Shown here one piece after another: positions 39,309 through 48,386 of a DNA stretch of 64,000 nucleotides. The notes beneath the pieces are model-generated. The model was not told where the DNA came from. It did no database searches and saw only the letters and a list, made by a program, of their open reading frames with translations. The first letter of the stretch is position 1, and every line of letters begins with the position of its first letter. The position numbers and the translations under genes are program-made. Source of the DNA: Solirubrobacteraceae bacterium (GTDB lineage: Bacteria > Actinomycetota > Thermoleophilia > Solirubrobacterales > Solirubrobacteraceae); the NCBI GenBank assembly GCA_025451035.1, contig JANWLE010000076.1:35415-99414 (forward strand), read 5' to 3'.

Positions 39309-41699
39309 CTAGTGGCCTGGGGTGGCCGAACGCTTGAGCGACCGCAGCAGGCTCTGGATACGCGAACGCGGCGATGAGCTCGCCCGCCCAGCCGCTTGCG
39401 CTGAGTGCAGCAGGCTCTGGATACGCAAACGCTGCGACGGGCTCGCCCGTCGTGCCGGTTTAGCCCTCGCGTGAACGGGCTTGGCGACTCGAGCCTTACG
39501 CGCCGACACCTTCCCGGCGGCGCGCAGCGCGAGCACGAAGTCGTTTTGGATTTCCACCGCTTCGGGGTTGCCCTGCGCGATTAGGCTCGGCGCGATCGAC
39601 TCGGGGTTCAGGTAGATCGCGGCACGCAGCTCCGTCAGCGCAGCGGTCGGGTCGCTCGCCAGGTCGAAGCGGCCGAGCGAGAGCCACGTCTGCGGGTTTG
39701 AGGGCTGTAGGCGGACGGCTTGTTGCAGCGTCGCGCGCGTGAGCTGCCTCTTGCCGCTGCTCTGCTGAACCGCGGCGAGGGTGAACAGTGCCGTCACCGA
39801 GAGCGGGTCACGCGATACCGCTCTTTCGGCGGCGGCACGCGCCGCGGGCAGGTGGTGGCTGGCGAGCAAGTCCAGCGCTTGGTTGGCGGCGTCGACAGAG
39901 CGCTGGGGCTGAGACTGCGCCCACACGGCCAGCCCCGTGGCGACGAGCACGCAGGCGATCAGCACGGCCCGCGTGGAACGCAGATCGGCACGGGTGGGTG
40001 CCCGCCACGCCGGCGGCTTGCGGGCGGCGTGGACGCCGCCCGGTATGACCAGCGTCGGCGCCTCAGAGCACGATGCTGAGGGCGGACCGCGGCCCGCCAG
40101 CCAGCCCGCGCAAAAGAGCGCTACGCAAGCGGTCCCCGGCACATACCACGTCCAGTCGACAAACGAGTGCACGCCGAACACGACGACCAGGCACAGCATG
40201 CTCAGCATGCCTATACGCTCAGCGCCATAGGGCTGCGACTCTCTGCTAAAGCCTCGGCGGCCGAGGCGCAGGTCGAGTGGACGGGTGGCGCGGGCGGCGG
40301 CGGCCAGCCACGCCGCCAGCAGCGCGAGCGTCACGAGGAGGCCTACGAGTCCCAGGTCGGCGAGCGTCTGCACGATGTAGCCGTGGGCGTTTTTGGCTTC
40401 GAGCGTTCCTTCCCTGTAGTGCAGCTGCGCTGTTTCGTAGCCGCGGGCGCCGACGCCGAAGACGGGATGGTCCCTAAAGATCTCAAGCGCCTGATTCCAG
40501 TAGGCGGCGCGTACGCTCGCGAGCGCCGTGAGCCGGCTCGGGCTGTTCGTGGCGACCGTCTTGTGGATGTCGGTGAGCGAGTTGAACCCGTCCGAGACGT
40601 TGCCGGCAAGGCCACGGTGCGAGGCTGCCACGACCCCCACCGCGGCCAGCACGCAGGCAACCAGCAGGCTGATGAGCAGCGCGCCGGCGCGCTGGCGGGC
40701 AGCGGGCCTCGGCGCACGACGGGCGGTTGAGAACGCGATCAGCAGTCCCGCCGCGCCAACGAGGATCAACACCACCACCACCAGCACCCCGAGCTCATGT
40801 CCGGCGGCCACGCGTTCGGCCAATGGCACGTTGTCGGCCGTGAGGGCGTGACGGGAGAAATCCCACGCCACCACGATCACCGCCCCGACGGAGCTGATGA
40901 TCAGCAGCACGGCCCCGCGCAGACGCAACGGCACCAGCACGAACCACAGGATCAGGCCGAGCGCGAGCGCCGCTAGCGCGCCACGGGAGTAAGCGAGCAT
41001 CGAGGTGACGAGCAGCAGCGTCAGCGCTGGATAGGCCAGCACACTGAGCAGCGCATGGCCCGAGCGGCGGGCGCCGAGCCACATGCAGGCGATCGCGCCC
41101 ATGCCCGCGGCGAGCCCAATCGCGTTCCAGTAGCCGATTGGTTCCTGCAGGCGCGCAAAGGTCTCGCTCGCGTCAAACGTGGCTGGGTAGATCTTCGTCA
41201 GCAGCGCGTAGCCGCAGACCGTTACGGTCGCTAGCGCGACGCCGCCGAGCACCGCTGGCCAGCGTGAGGGGGCCAGGCGGACCAGCGCCACCGCTGCCGC
41301 GAACACGCCGCAATAGGCGAGCAGCCGCGCACCGTCCTGCCAGCTGTTGTCTGGCTGTACAGACCACACCACCGAGATAGCGCTCAGCAACGCGAACGCC
41401 ACGAGCAGCCCGACCGCCCAGACGCCGTGGAGGGCTCTCCCTGCCGGCGTGAGCAGCGCCGCGACGATGACCACGATCGCTGCGCCGATCGTCAGGCGCA
41501 CCTCGAGATGGGTCATCGCTTCGAGGTCGAGCCCGCCGCGGGCGCTGAAGGTGATCCAGCACATGACCGCTGCGAGCAGCACGGTCGCCACGCTGAGCGA
41601 GGAGCTCAGCTGCAGCAGCCGCCTGTTGACCGGCTCGAGCTGAGCGCCGGCGGGACGCTCGAGCAGCGGACGTTCAGATACCGCGGCGCTTGAGGACAC
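39309..41699 (-). CDS. O-antigen ligase/polymerase family membrane protein with TPR-like C-terminal region
   Basis: 796 aa, multiple TM segments; FRDHPVFGVGARGYETAQLHYREGTLEAKNAHGYIVQTLADLGLVGLLVTLALL Wzy_C motif; TPR-like helices near the C-terminus. Confidence 0.9.
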   Translation of the reverse strand: MSSSAAVSERPLLERPAGAQLEPVNRRLLQLSSSLSVATVLLAAVMCWITFSARGGLDLEAMTHLEVRLTIGAAIVVIVAALLTPAGRALHGVWAVGLLVAFALLSAISVVWSVQPDNSWQDGARLLAYCGVFAAAVALVRLAPSRWPAVLGGVALATVTVCGYALLTKIYPATFDASETFARLQEPIGYWNAIGLAAGMGAIACMWLGARRSGHALLSVLAYPALTLLLVTSMLAYSRGALAALALGLILWFVLVPLRLRGAVLLIISSVGAVIVVAWDFSRHALTADNVPLAERVAAGHELGVLVVVVLILVGAAGLLIAFSTARRAPRPAARQRAGALLISLLVACVLAAVGVVAASHRGLAGNVSDGFNSLTDIHKTVATNSPSRLTALASVRAAYWNQALEIFRDHPVFGVGARGYETAQLHYREGTLEAKNAHGYIVQTLADLGLVGLLVTLALLAAWLAAAARATRPLDLRLGRRGFSRESQPYGAERIGMLSMLCLVVVFGVHSFVDWTWYVPGTACVALFCAGWLAGRGPPSASCSEAPTLVIPGGVHAARKPPAWRAPTRADLRSTRAVLIACVLVATGLAVWAQSQPQRSVDAANQALDLLASHHLPAARAAAERAVSRDPLSVTALFTLAAVQQSSGKRQLTRATLQQAVRLQPSNPQTWLSLGRFDLASDPTAALTELRAAIYLNPESIAPSLIAQGNPEAVEIQNDFVLALRAAGKVSARKARVAKPVHARAKPARRASPSQRLRIQSLLHSAQAAGRASSSPRSRIQSLLRSLKRSATPGH
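39344..39449. repeat. In-frame tandem repeat (63-bp period) in the C-terminus of the O-antigen ligase gene
   Basis: 43-bp units 39344-39386 and 39407-39449 differ at 4 positions by eye; encode RIQSLLHSAQAAG / RIQSLLRSLKRS. Confidence 0.85.
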
Positions 41700-42222
41700 G
41701 CTCTCGCAGGGTTTGGCCCGCGGCGCCCAGGGCGCAGGCGAGCACGAAGATGACGAGTGCCAACAGCGGCGCCGGCAGCGAACTGAAGACAGAGGCGATG
41801 TTCGCGTGCGTCACGCCGGGAACGACGAGTTTGTTGCCTACCGCGACTCTTCCTGGAGACATGTGCCCGGCGCTGTCGATCGCGTGTTGTTCGGTGGGGG
41901 TTACCGGTAGCGGCACGGCTTGGGCGGCGCCAGGCAGTCCGCCGCCGCCGCTCGAGAGACCGCCCGCGGTGGCCAGCTGGGCTTTGCGGATCAGTTCTTC
42001 GCAGTCGCTGTATTGGCGCCCCGTTTCGGCAAGTTCTTTGAGCGCCTTGCGGTATGCGGCCTGCTTGAAACCGCTGAGTGACTTCCCGTTCACGCATCTG
42101 TAGATGATCGTCGAGGCTTCGCTTGCGCAGGCGAGCGAAGGCGTCATCAGCATCGCCGTCGATACGAGCGCCAACAGCGGCGCGCGGGATCTCAGAAGCC
42201 GTCTCATCGCTGGCCGTCGCAC
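41674..42222 (-). CDS. Secreted/membrane-anchored hypothetical protein (signal peptide + C-terminal TM)
   Basis: LLALVSTAMLMTPSLACA signal; IIYRCVNGKSLSGFKQAAYRKALKELAETGRQYSDCEELIRKAQL; C-terminal PLLALVIFVLACALGAAGQTLRERVLKRRGI; overlaps the start of the downstream ligase gene. Confidence 0.75.
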   Translation of the reverse strand: MRRPAMRRLLRSRAPLLALVSTAMLMTPSLACASEASTIIYRCVNGKSLSGFKQAAYRKALKELAETGRQYSDCEELIRKAQLATAGGLSSGGGGLPGAAQAVPLPVTPTEQHAIDSAGHMSPGRVAVGNKLVVPGVTHANIASVFSSLPAPLLALVIFVLACALGAAGQTLRERVLKRRGI

Positions 42223-42223
42223 G

Positions 42224-43327
42224 CTAGCAGCCTATCCGGGAGGCGCCGAGGCTGTGCAGCGCACGCGAGAAACCACTCGCCCACGCCTCGTGGTTGTAGG
42301 CGAGCACGTCGCGCGCGCCGGCGCGTCCCAGCTGGCTGCGCAGACGCCCGTCCAGGGCGAGCTTGCGCAACGCAGCGGCGAGCGCCTGGCTGTCTGAGGC
42401 CCGCACCACCAGCCCGTTGTGGCCGTCGCGTACGAGCCCGCCTGCAACGGCCCCGACCGCGTCGCTCGCAATGATAGGAACGTGCTGATTCATCGCCTCG
42501 TTGATCACCAAGCCCCATGGCTCACGGAACGTTCTCGTGGGAATCGATGGCACTACCAAGACGTCAGCGGCTGCGTAGAAGTTGCGCAGCTGCCGGGCGT
42601 TGAGGCGGCCGACGCATCTCGTCTCGTCCGCCGCAGAGCCCACCGCGCCGTCGGCGGGGATCCCAGGGGGGGCGGATCCCACACCGACGAGGACGAGCGC
42701 GGCGGTGGGTACCGAAAGACCCGAGGCACGCCAGGCCATTAACAGAACCCGGAGTCCCTTTTCCCGGTCTGGGCGACCTACAAACAAGAAATTTGTGCGG
42801 CTCTCGGCAGGCCACGCCGGCGCGAGCTCGATCGCCTGCGCCGGGGCGCTCCAGAAGCCGTTGTCGACCGACTGGGGCGCGACGTGCACGTTGCGCGCGC
42901 CACGCGCCCGGACGTAGGCGCTGACGTGCGGGCCATAGGTCACGACTGCGTCCGCAGAGCGGTACAGGCGCCGCAGCGCCAGGTAGCTGACCGCATGCGC
43001 GGCGGTGCGCGGGTGCGCCCACAGCGAGCTCCACAAGATCAGCGGTACGCGTGCGCGTCGCGCCCCGCTCCACGCCGCCGGCAGCGCCACCCTGCCGCCG
43101 GTGGAGCAAACCACTGCCCGGTAGTCGCCGCTGGCGGCGAGCGCCGCTAGGTGGCTCTGTTTGACGCGGCTGTGAGGGAACGGCAAGTCGCCCGGCTGCT
43201 CGTCGGCGCCGTGCTTGGAGCGCCCGCCGAACAGCGCGAAATGCACGAGCTCGCGTTCATGCAGGGCGCCGACGGCGCCGATCCGCTCCGGCGGAGCGTG
43301 GGAGGTGACAAACAGGACGGGCTTCAC
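42224..43327 (-). CDS. Glycosyltransferase family 4-like
   Basis: TNFLFVGRPDREKGLRVLLMAWRAS; YAAADVLVVPSIPTRTFREPWGLVINEAMNQHVPIIASDAVGAVAGGLVRDGHNGLVV. Confidence 0.92.
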   Translation of the reverse strand: MKPVLFVTSHAPPERIGAVGALHERELVHFALFGGRSKHGADEQPGDLPFPHSRVKQSHLAALAASGDYRAVVCSTGGRVALPAAWSGARRARVPLILWSSLWAHPRTAAHAVSYLALRRLYRSADAVVTYGPHVSAYVRARGARNVHVAPQSVDNGFWSAPAQAIELAPAWPAESRTNFLFVGRPDREKGLRVLLMAWRASGLSVPTAALVLVGVGSAPPGIPADGAVGSAADETRCVGRLNARQLRNFYAAADVLVVPSIPTRTFREPWGLVINEAMNQHVPIIASDAVGAVAGGLVRDGHNGLVVRASDSQALAAALRKLALDGRLRSQLGRAGARDVLAYNHEAWASGFSRALHSLGASRIGC

Positions 43328-44508
43328 CGCAGCGCCCGTTCGTAGGCGGCTAGGGTCGTTTCACCGCAGCGCTCCCAGGTGAAGTTGCGCTCGACCGTGG
43401 CGCGCGCCCATCTGCCGGTCTCACGCAGACGGTCGGGGTCGCTGAGCAGCTCATCGATGCGCTGTGACAGACGCTCGATGTCGCCCGGCGGGACGAGCAC
43501 CAGGCCGGCGCCAGCGGCCGAGATCTCATCCGGTCCTGGCTCGCCGCGACAGCCGATGGCGGGCAGGCAGCCAGCCATCGCCTCGATGTAGGCGACGCCG
43601 AACGCCTCCTCGGTGGACGGCATCACGAACAGTGTGCAGCGCCTGGCCTGCTCGAGCGCGGCGGCCGGCTCGAGCTGCCCGCGAAACTCGACGCGCTCGG
43701 CTACGCCAAGGCGCTCGGCGAGACCTTCCAGAGGCACTCGCTCCGGCCCGTCACCCACGATCACATAGCGCAGCGTGGGGTGGCGCTCGGCCAGCACCGC
43801 AAGCGCGCGCAGCACGTCGGCGTGGCGCTTGCGGGCCACTAGGTGGGAGACGGTGACCAGCGAGGGGGGGCCCGCCAGGCGCACGCCGCCTCTCGGCGGC
43901 GGCAGGTCCGTGCCGAGGTGCACCACCGCGGTCTGGCGCGCTCCGAGCGCCTGCGAGAGCCGCGCGATCTCGTGGCTATTGGCAAGCACCAGGCTGGCGC
44001 GGCTCATCGTCCGGCGCAGGACCGCCGGCCCGCGCGCGTAGCGCGGCGCGACATACAGCACGTCACCGCCGTGGACGGAGATCACCAGCGGCTTGCCGAG
44101 GTGAGCGCGGCGAGCTGCGTCGCCGGCCGGCACTGCGTTGTGCGCATGGATCAAGTCGAACGGGAACGAGTGTCGCAGCCTGCGCAGCGCGAGCGCGAGC
44201 GGCGGGGCCGCCCAGCTGCCCCAGGCGGGGTAGAACCGCGCCCGGGGCGGGGAGACGTACGGGACGTAGCTCACCTGCAGGCCGTCGCGGACTTCAAGGC
44301 GTGGTTGGCGCGCCAGTGTGCGCCACTGCTCCAGCGCTCGGCGGGGGCCATCGGCGAGCGAGGCGCGCGGCGGGATCAGCCGGTGCAGCACCAGCACTCT
44401 GACCTCGGCGCCCGCGTCGCGCGCGGCGAGCGCCTGGCGGTGTGCCCAGATGCCGAGCACCGCGTCGGAGCGGCTGGGGTAGAACTCGGCTAGGACCGCG
44501 ACCTTCAA
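43324..44508 (-). CDS. Glycosyltransferase family 4
   Basis: TTG start at 44508 (MKVAVLAEFYPSRSDAVLGIWAHRQA); FDLIHAHNAVPAGDAARRA; SLVTVSHLVARKRHADVLRAL; VMPSTEEAFGVAYIEAMAGCLPAIG. Confidence 0.9.
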   Translation of the reverse strand: MKVAVLAEFYPSRSDAVLGIWAHRQALAARDAGAEVRVLVLHRLIPPRASLADGPRRALEQWRTLARQPRLEVRDGLQVSYVPYVSPPRARFYPAWGSWAAPPLALALRRLRHSFPFDLIHAHNAVPAGDAARRAHLGKPLVISVHGGDVLYVAPRYARGPAVLRRTMSRASLVLANSHEIARLSQALGARQTAVVHLGTDLPPPRGGVRLAGPPSLVTVSHLVARKRHADVLRALAVLAERHPTLRYVIVGDGPERVPLEGLAERLGVAERVEFRGQLEPAAALEQARRCTLFVMPSTEEAFGVAYIEAMAGCLPAIGCRGEPGPDEISAAGAGLVLVPPGDIERLSQRIDELLSDPDRLRETGRWARATVERNFTWERCGETTLAAYERALR

Positions 44509-46178
44509 AACCGTCGATACGTGGCGAGGGTTTGCTGTGCTTCGCGGGCCGTCAGGTAGCTGTGCTCGGCCAGGAACGCGCGCTCCTCGCAGACCGCCTG
44601 CTCGCGCGAGTAGGAGCTCGCGGCGGGTGCCGCGATGTGGCTGATCGCAAGCGCGTCGAGTACGCCGCAACGCCAGCCGCGTTCGCGCGCCAGCGCGGCC
44701 CAATGCAGGTCCAGGCCCCAACCCATCTGCAGCGGCGGAAAGGGCAGCAGCACATCGAACGTGCGCCGTGAGAAAGCAGTGAGCGGCCCGATCTCCACGA
44801 AAGCGGTCTGGCGGGCGACGCTCAAAAGGCGCCGGCGCGTGACCCGCCATGCCGCGTGCGAGGCGAGGCGGTGTGCGGGTTGAGCCAGGTCCAGTGAGAA
44901 GCGCTCCGCCAAAAACAGCATGCGGTCCAAAAAACCATGTGGCAGCACAATGTCGTCGTCGACGATCAGCAGCCAGTCGCGATGCTCGACCGGGTGCGCC
45001 GCGAGCAGCCTGTTCAGGTTCTCGAACTTGCCTGCCTGCCCGGGCGTCGTGAACGCCACCTCCAGCTCGTGGCGCGAGCGCTCCAGCTCGCCGCGTAGGC
45101 GCCGCGCGAGCTGCGCATGCTCGGGGCGCTCGATGCCGAGCACGAGCACGCGCCGGCGCGGCGGCGAGCGGCGGGCGGCCGCGGCGAGCGCGAGGCGCTG
45201 GCCGCTCGCCAACTGCAGCGCCGAGGCCAGCTCGTCGAGGGCCGAGCGGCCGAGGCCGTGCAGACCACCGACCGTCCCGCTCTCGCCGGAGAGGAAATCC
45301 TCGCGCTCGTCCGTCCGCGTGCCGGCGCCGCCACTCCAGGCCAGCCCCTGGCGCAGGCGCCCGGCGCTGTGGGCGACCATCGTCACCCCGGCCGGGCAGC
45401 GGTAGCGCAGCACGTGCCCGGTCGAGCCCAGGAACGTCGCCAGCTCGCGCTTGAGCGAGGGCGCCTGTCCTCGCCAGCGGTCAAAGCGCCGGCTCGCCCG
45501 GCCGCGGCGATACGCCGCTCGCACCAGCGCACGGGCGCGAGCATCCCGCGCGCAGCGGCGGTGCTCGAGCGCGGCCGCCGCCACATACAGCACCTTCGCC
45601 GGCCCCCGCCGGCGCAGCCGTTCCTGCCACTCCTGCTCGTCCCCGCCGTCGCGCAGCGACACGTCGAACGGTCCGACGGCCTGCAGCGCGGAGCGCCGCA
45701 ACGCCATGTTGGCCCCCCATGCGTAGCGCAACTGGTCGGTGTCGCGATCACCCAGGTCAAGCGAGGTGATCGGGGCTCGCTCGCGGCCACACGAACGAGG
45801 CGGGCGGCCTTCCAGCCGCGGATGGATGGGGCCCGTGAAGACATCGACGTCGGGGTGCTCGCGCGCGGCGCCGATCAGCGCTGCAAGCCAGCCCTCGCGG
45901 ACCTCAACGTCGTCGTCGACGAACACCACCAGCTCGCCGCTGGAGTGCTCGACGCCCGTGTTGCGAGCGACATTCAACCCGAGCGGGCGGGGGTGCGGCT
46001 CATAGCGCGCGCCGAAGCGCTCGGCGATCGCGCGCTGCTGCGCCGACGGGCCGGCGTCGTCGATCACGAGCACCTCGGCGGCGAGCGCCTGCGCCTGCGG
46101 CGCGATCGAGGCGAGCGCGACCTCGAGATAGTGAGGGCGGGCACGGGTTGGGATGATGATCGACGCCGGCAGGCTCAT
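44505..46178 (-). CDS. Two-domain glycosyltransferase: N-terminal GT2 plus a second GT-A-like domain
   Basis: MSLPASIIIPTRARPHYLEVALASI...ELVVFVDDDVEVREGWLAALIGAA...GANMALRRSAL; second half DWLLIVDDDIVLPHGFLDRMLFLAERFSLDLAQPAHR...GPLTAFSRRTFDVLLPFPPLQMGWGLDLHWAALARERGWRCGVLDALAISHI. Confidence 0.88.
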   Translation of the reverse strand: MSLPASIIIPTRARPHYLEVALASIAPQAQALAAEVLVIDDAGPSAQQRAIAERFGARYEPHPRPLGLNVARNTGVEHSSGELVVFVDDDVEVREGWLAALIGAAREHPDVDVFTGPIHPRLEGRPPRSCGRERAPITSLDLGDRDTDQLRYAWGANMALRRSALQAVGPFDVSLRDGGDEQEWQERLRRRGPAKVLYVAAAALEHRRCARDARARALVRAAYRRGRASRRFDRWRGQAPSLKRELATFLGSTGHVLRYRCPAGVTMVAHSAGRLRQGLAWSGGAGTRTDEREDFLSGESGTVGGLHGLGRSALDELASALQLASGQRLALAAAARRSPPRRRVLVLGIERPEHAQLARRLRGELERSRHELEVAFTTPGQAGKFENLNRLLAAHPVEHRDWLLIVDDDIVLPHGFLDRMLFLAERFSLDLAQPAHRLASHAAWRVTRRRLLSVARQTAFVEIGPLTAFSRRTFDVLLPFPPLQMGWGLDLHWAALARERGWRCGVLDALAISHIAAPAASSYSREQAVCEERAFLAEHSYLTAREAQQTLATYRRF

Positions 46179-46209
46179 GACTGGGAGAGAGTCTAGGTTT
46201 GATGGCACG

Positions 46210-47346
46210 ATGATCGTGTTCCTGCACAACCGCTACCGCACCACCGGCGGGGAGGAGCGCGTAGTCGAGGACCTGCGCTGGCTCGTCCGGGAGCGTCTGG
46301 GGGAGCCGACGGAGCTGCTCGCACGTGACTCGGTGGGCCTCTCCCGTGCCCGCGCGGCCGCCGGTCTGCTCTACGGGGGGCTGGGGGCCGGTCAGATCGC
46401 CGAGGCGGTCGAGCGCGGTAAAGCGCGCGTGCTCCACGCGCACAACCTGCACCCCACACTCGGCTGGAGGGCGCTGGCCGCCGCGCGCGCGGCGGGCGCC
46501 CGCACCGTGCTTCACCTGCACCAGTATCGGCTGGTGTGCGCGGTCGGCGTGTGCTTCACCGACGGCGAGCAATGCACGCGCTGCCACGGCCGCAACACGC
46601 TCCCGGGGGTGCTCCACAACTGCCGCGCGAACCGGGCGGAGGCGGTGAGCTACGCCGCCGCGCTGTCGCTCTGGCAGCGGCGTCTCATCGACCAAGTCGA
46701 CGCATTCATCGTCCCGAGCGTGTTCGCCAGGGAACGGTTGCGCGCGCTCGGCGCGAAGCTGCCGGAGCAACGGGTGCATGTGCTCGCCCCGCCACTGCGG
46801 GCGCTCGCCCACGCGGACGGGAGCGAGCCGCCCGCCTCGAGCGATCATCCCTACGCGCTGATCGCGGCGCGCCTCTCCCCCGAGAAGGGGGTGGACGTCG
46901 CGATCACCGCCTGTCGGATCGCCGGGATCCCGCTGATAGTCGCGGGCGAGGGCCCCCAGCTTGAGCAGCTGCGCAGACAGGCCGCGGGCAGCGACGTGCG
47001 TTTCCTCGGCCGCGTCGATGAGCCGCAGCTCGAGCGGCTGCGTCGCGGTGCCGCGATCGCGCTCGCCCCTTCCCGCTCGGCGGAGACCTTCGGTATCGCC
47101 GCGGCCGAGGCGATGGCAGCCGGCGTGCCTGTCGCCGGCAGCGACATCGGCGCGCTCGCGGAGCTGATCGACAGCGACGGCCTGGCCCCCCCGGGGGATG
47201 GCGCAGCGTTGGCTGACGCGATCAAGCGGGTGCTGGCGGCGAGCGGGGCCGGCGAGGCGGCGCGTGCGCGTGTAGCGCGGCTGTGCGCGCCGGACCGGGT
47301 CGCGAGCGAGCTCGCGGCCGTGTATGCGGGGCGGGCGAGTACATAA
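46210..47346 (+). CDS. Glycosyltransferase family 4
   Basis: MIVFLHNRYRTTGGEERVVEDL; HLHQYRLVCAVGVCFTDGEQCTRCHGRNTLPGVLHNCRANRAEA; ARLSPEKGVDVAITACRIAGIPLIVAGEGP; APSRSAETFGIAAAEAMAAGVPVAGSDIGALAELI. Confidence 0.92.
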   Translation: MIVFLHNRYRTTGGEERVVEDLRWLVRERLGEPTELLARDSVGLSRARAAAGLLYGGLGAGQIAEAVERGKARVLHAHNLHPTLGWRALAAARAAGARTVLHLHQYRLVCAVGVCFTDGEQCTRCHGRNTLPGVLHNCRANRAEAVSYAAALSLWQRRLIDQVDAFIVPSVFARERLRALGAKLPEQRVHVLAPPLRALAHADGSEPPASSDHPYALIAARLSPEKGVDVAITACRIAGIPLIVAGEGPQLEQLRRQAAGSDVRFLGRVDEPQLERLRRGAAIALAPSRSAETFGIAAAEAMAAGVPVAGSDIGALAELIDSDGLAPPGDGAALADAIKRVLAASGAGEAARARVARLCAPDRVASELAAVYAGRAST

Positions 47347-47377
47347 GCTGCGGGATGTGTCAGCCCTGACCCAGGAC

Positions 47378-48367
47378 ATGGAGGCGCAAGCGCGCGCGCA
47401 GCGGCGCAGCGCTCTCATCACCGGGATCACCGGCCAGGACGGCTCGTATCTGGCTGAGCTTCTGCTCGAGCAGGGATATGAGGTCTACGGCCTAGCGCGC
47501 GCCCCGCAGCGCACGCTCGGCTGCTCTGAGCATCTGCGTGAGCGCCTGCAGCTGGTGGGCGGAGATCTGCTCGACCACGAGAGCCTCAGCGCGGCCGTCG
47601 CGAGCAGTCGCCCGCGCGAGATCTACCATCTGGCGGCGCCCTCGTTCGTCCCCGACTCGTGGGTCAAGCCAGCCGGGAGCCTCGCCGCGATCGCCGGTTC
47701 GACCGCCGCGCTGCTCGAGGCGGTGCGGGACCTCGACAGCGGCATCCGCGTGTTCGTCGCCTCCTCCGCCGCCATGTTCGGTGACGCGCCGCACTCACCG
47801 CAACACGAGCTGACGCCTTGCCGCCCCGCTAACCCTTACGCGGCCGCCAAGCTGCTCGCACACCAGCTGACCGGCCTGCTGCGCGCCCATGACGGGCTCT
47901 ACGCATGCTCTGGGATCCTCTTCAACCACGAGTCTCCCCGCCGCCCCGAGCAGTTCGTGACACGCCGGGTCACGCGGGCGGCGGCGGCGATCGCGCGCGG
48001 TGAACGCGACGAGCTCACGCTCGGAGACCTCGATGCCGTTCGCGACTGGTCTTTCGCGGGCGACGTGATGCGGGGAGCGTGGATGATGCTCCAGCAGGAC
48101 GAGCCAGACGACTACGTCTTGGCGAGCGGGGTTGCGCACACCGTCAGGGAGCTGGTCCAGACTGCGTTCGCATGCGTGGGCCTGGACCCGGAGCGCTATC
48201 TGCGCGTCGAGCCCACGCTGGTCCGGGCGCGCGAGGCAACGGTCAGCGTGGGTGATCCGAGCAAGGCCCACAGCAAGCTGGGCTGGCAACCAGAGGTGGA
48301 CTTCCGCGAGCTCATCCAGCGCATGGTGAAGGCCGACATGCAAGCGGCTGAACAGCCGCGGGCATGA
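47378..48367 (+). CDS. GDP-mannose 4,6-dehydratase-like SDR paralog (divergent active site)
   Basis: [42 protein letters not shown] where GMD has SSSEMFG/STSELYG; NPYAAAKLLAHQLTGLLRAHDGLYACSGILFNHESPRRPEQFVTRRVTRA. Confidence 0.85.
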   Translation: MEAQARAQRRSALITGITGQDGSYLAELLLEQGYEVYGLARAPQRTLGCSEHLRERLQLVGGDLLDHESLSAAVASSRPREIYHLAAPSFVPDSWVKPAGSLAAIAGSTAALLEAVRDLDSGIRVFVASSAAMFGDAPHSPQHELTPCRPANPYAAAKLLAHQLTGLLRAHDGLYACSGILFNHESPRRPEQFVTRRVTRAAAAIARGERDELTLGDLDAVRDWSFAGDVMRGAWMMLQQDEPDDYVLASGVAHTVRELVQTAFACVGLDPERYLRVEPTLVRAREATVSVGDPSKAHSKLGWQPEVDFRELIQRMVKADMQAAEQPRA

Positions 48368-48386
48368 CATAGACTGCTGCGCCGAG

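Noticed and set aside
46000-47430. 476-aa minus-strand ORF opposite the GT4 gene
   Set aside because: Antisense artefact; the plus strand has convincing GT4 motifs.
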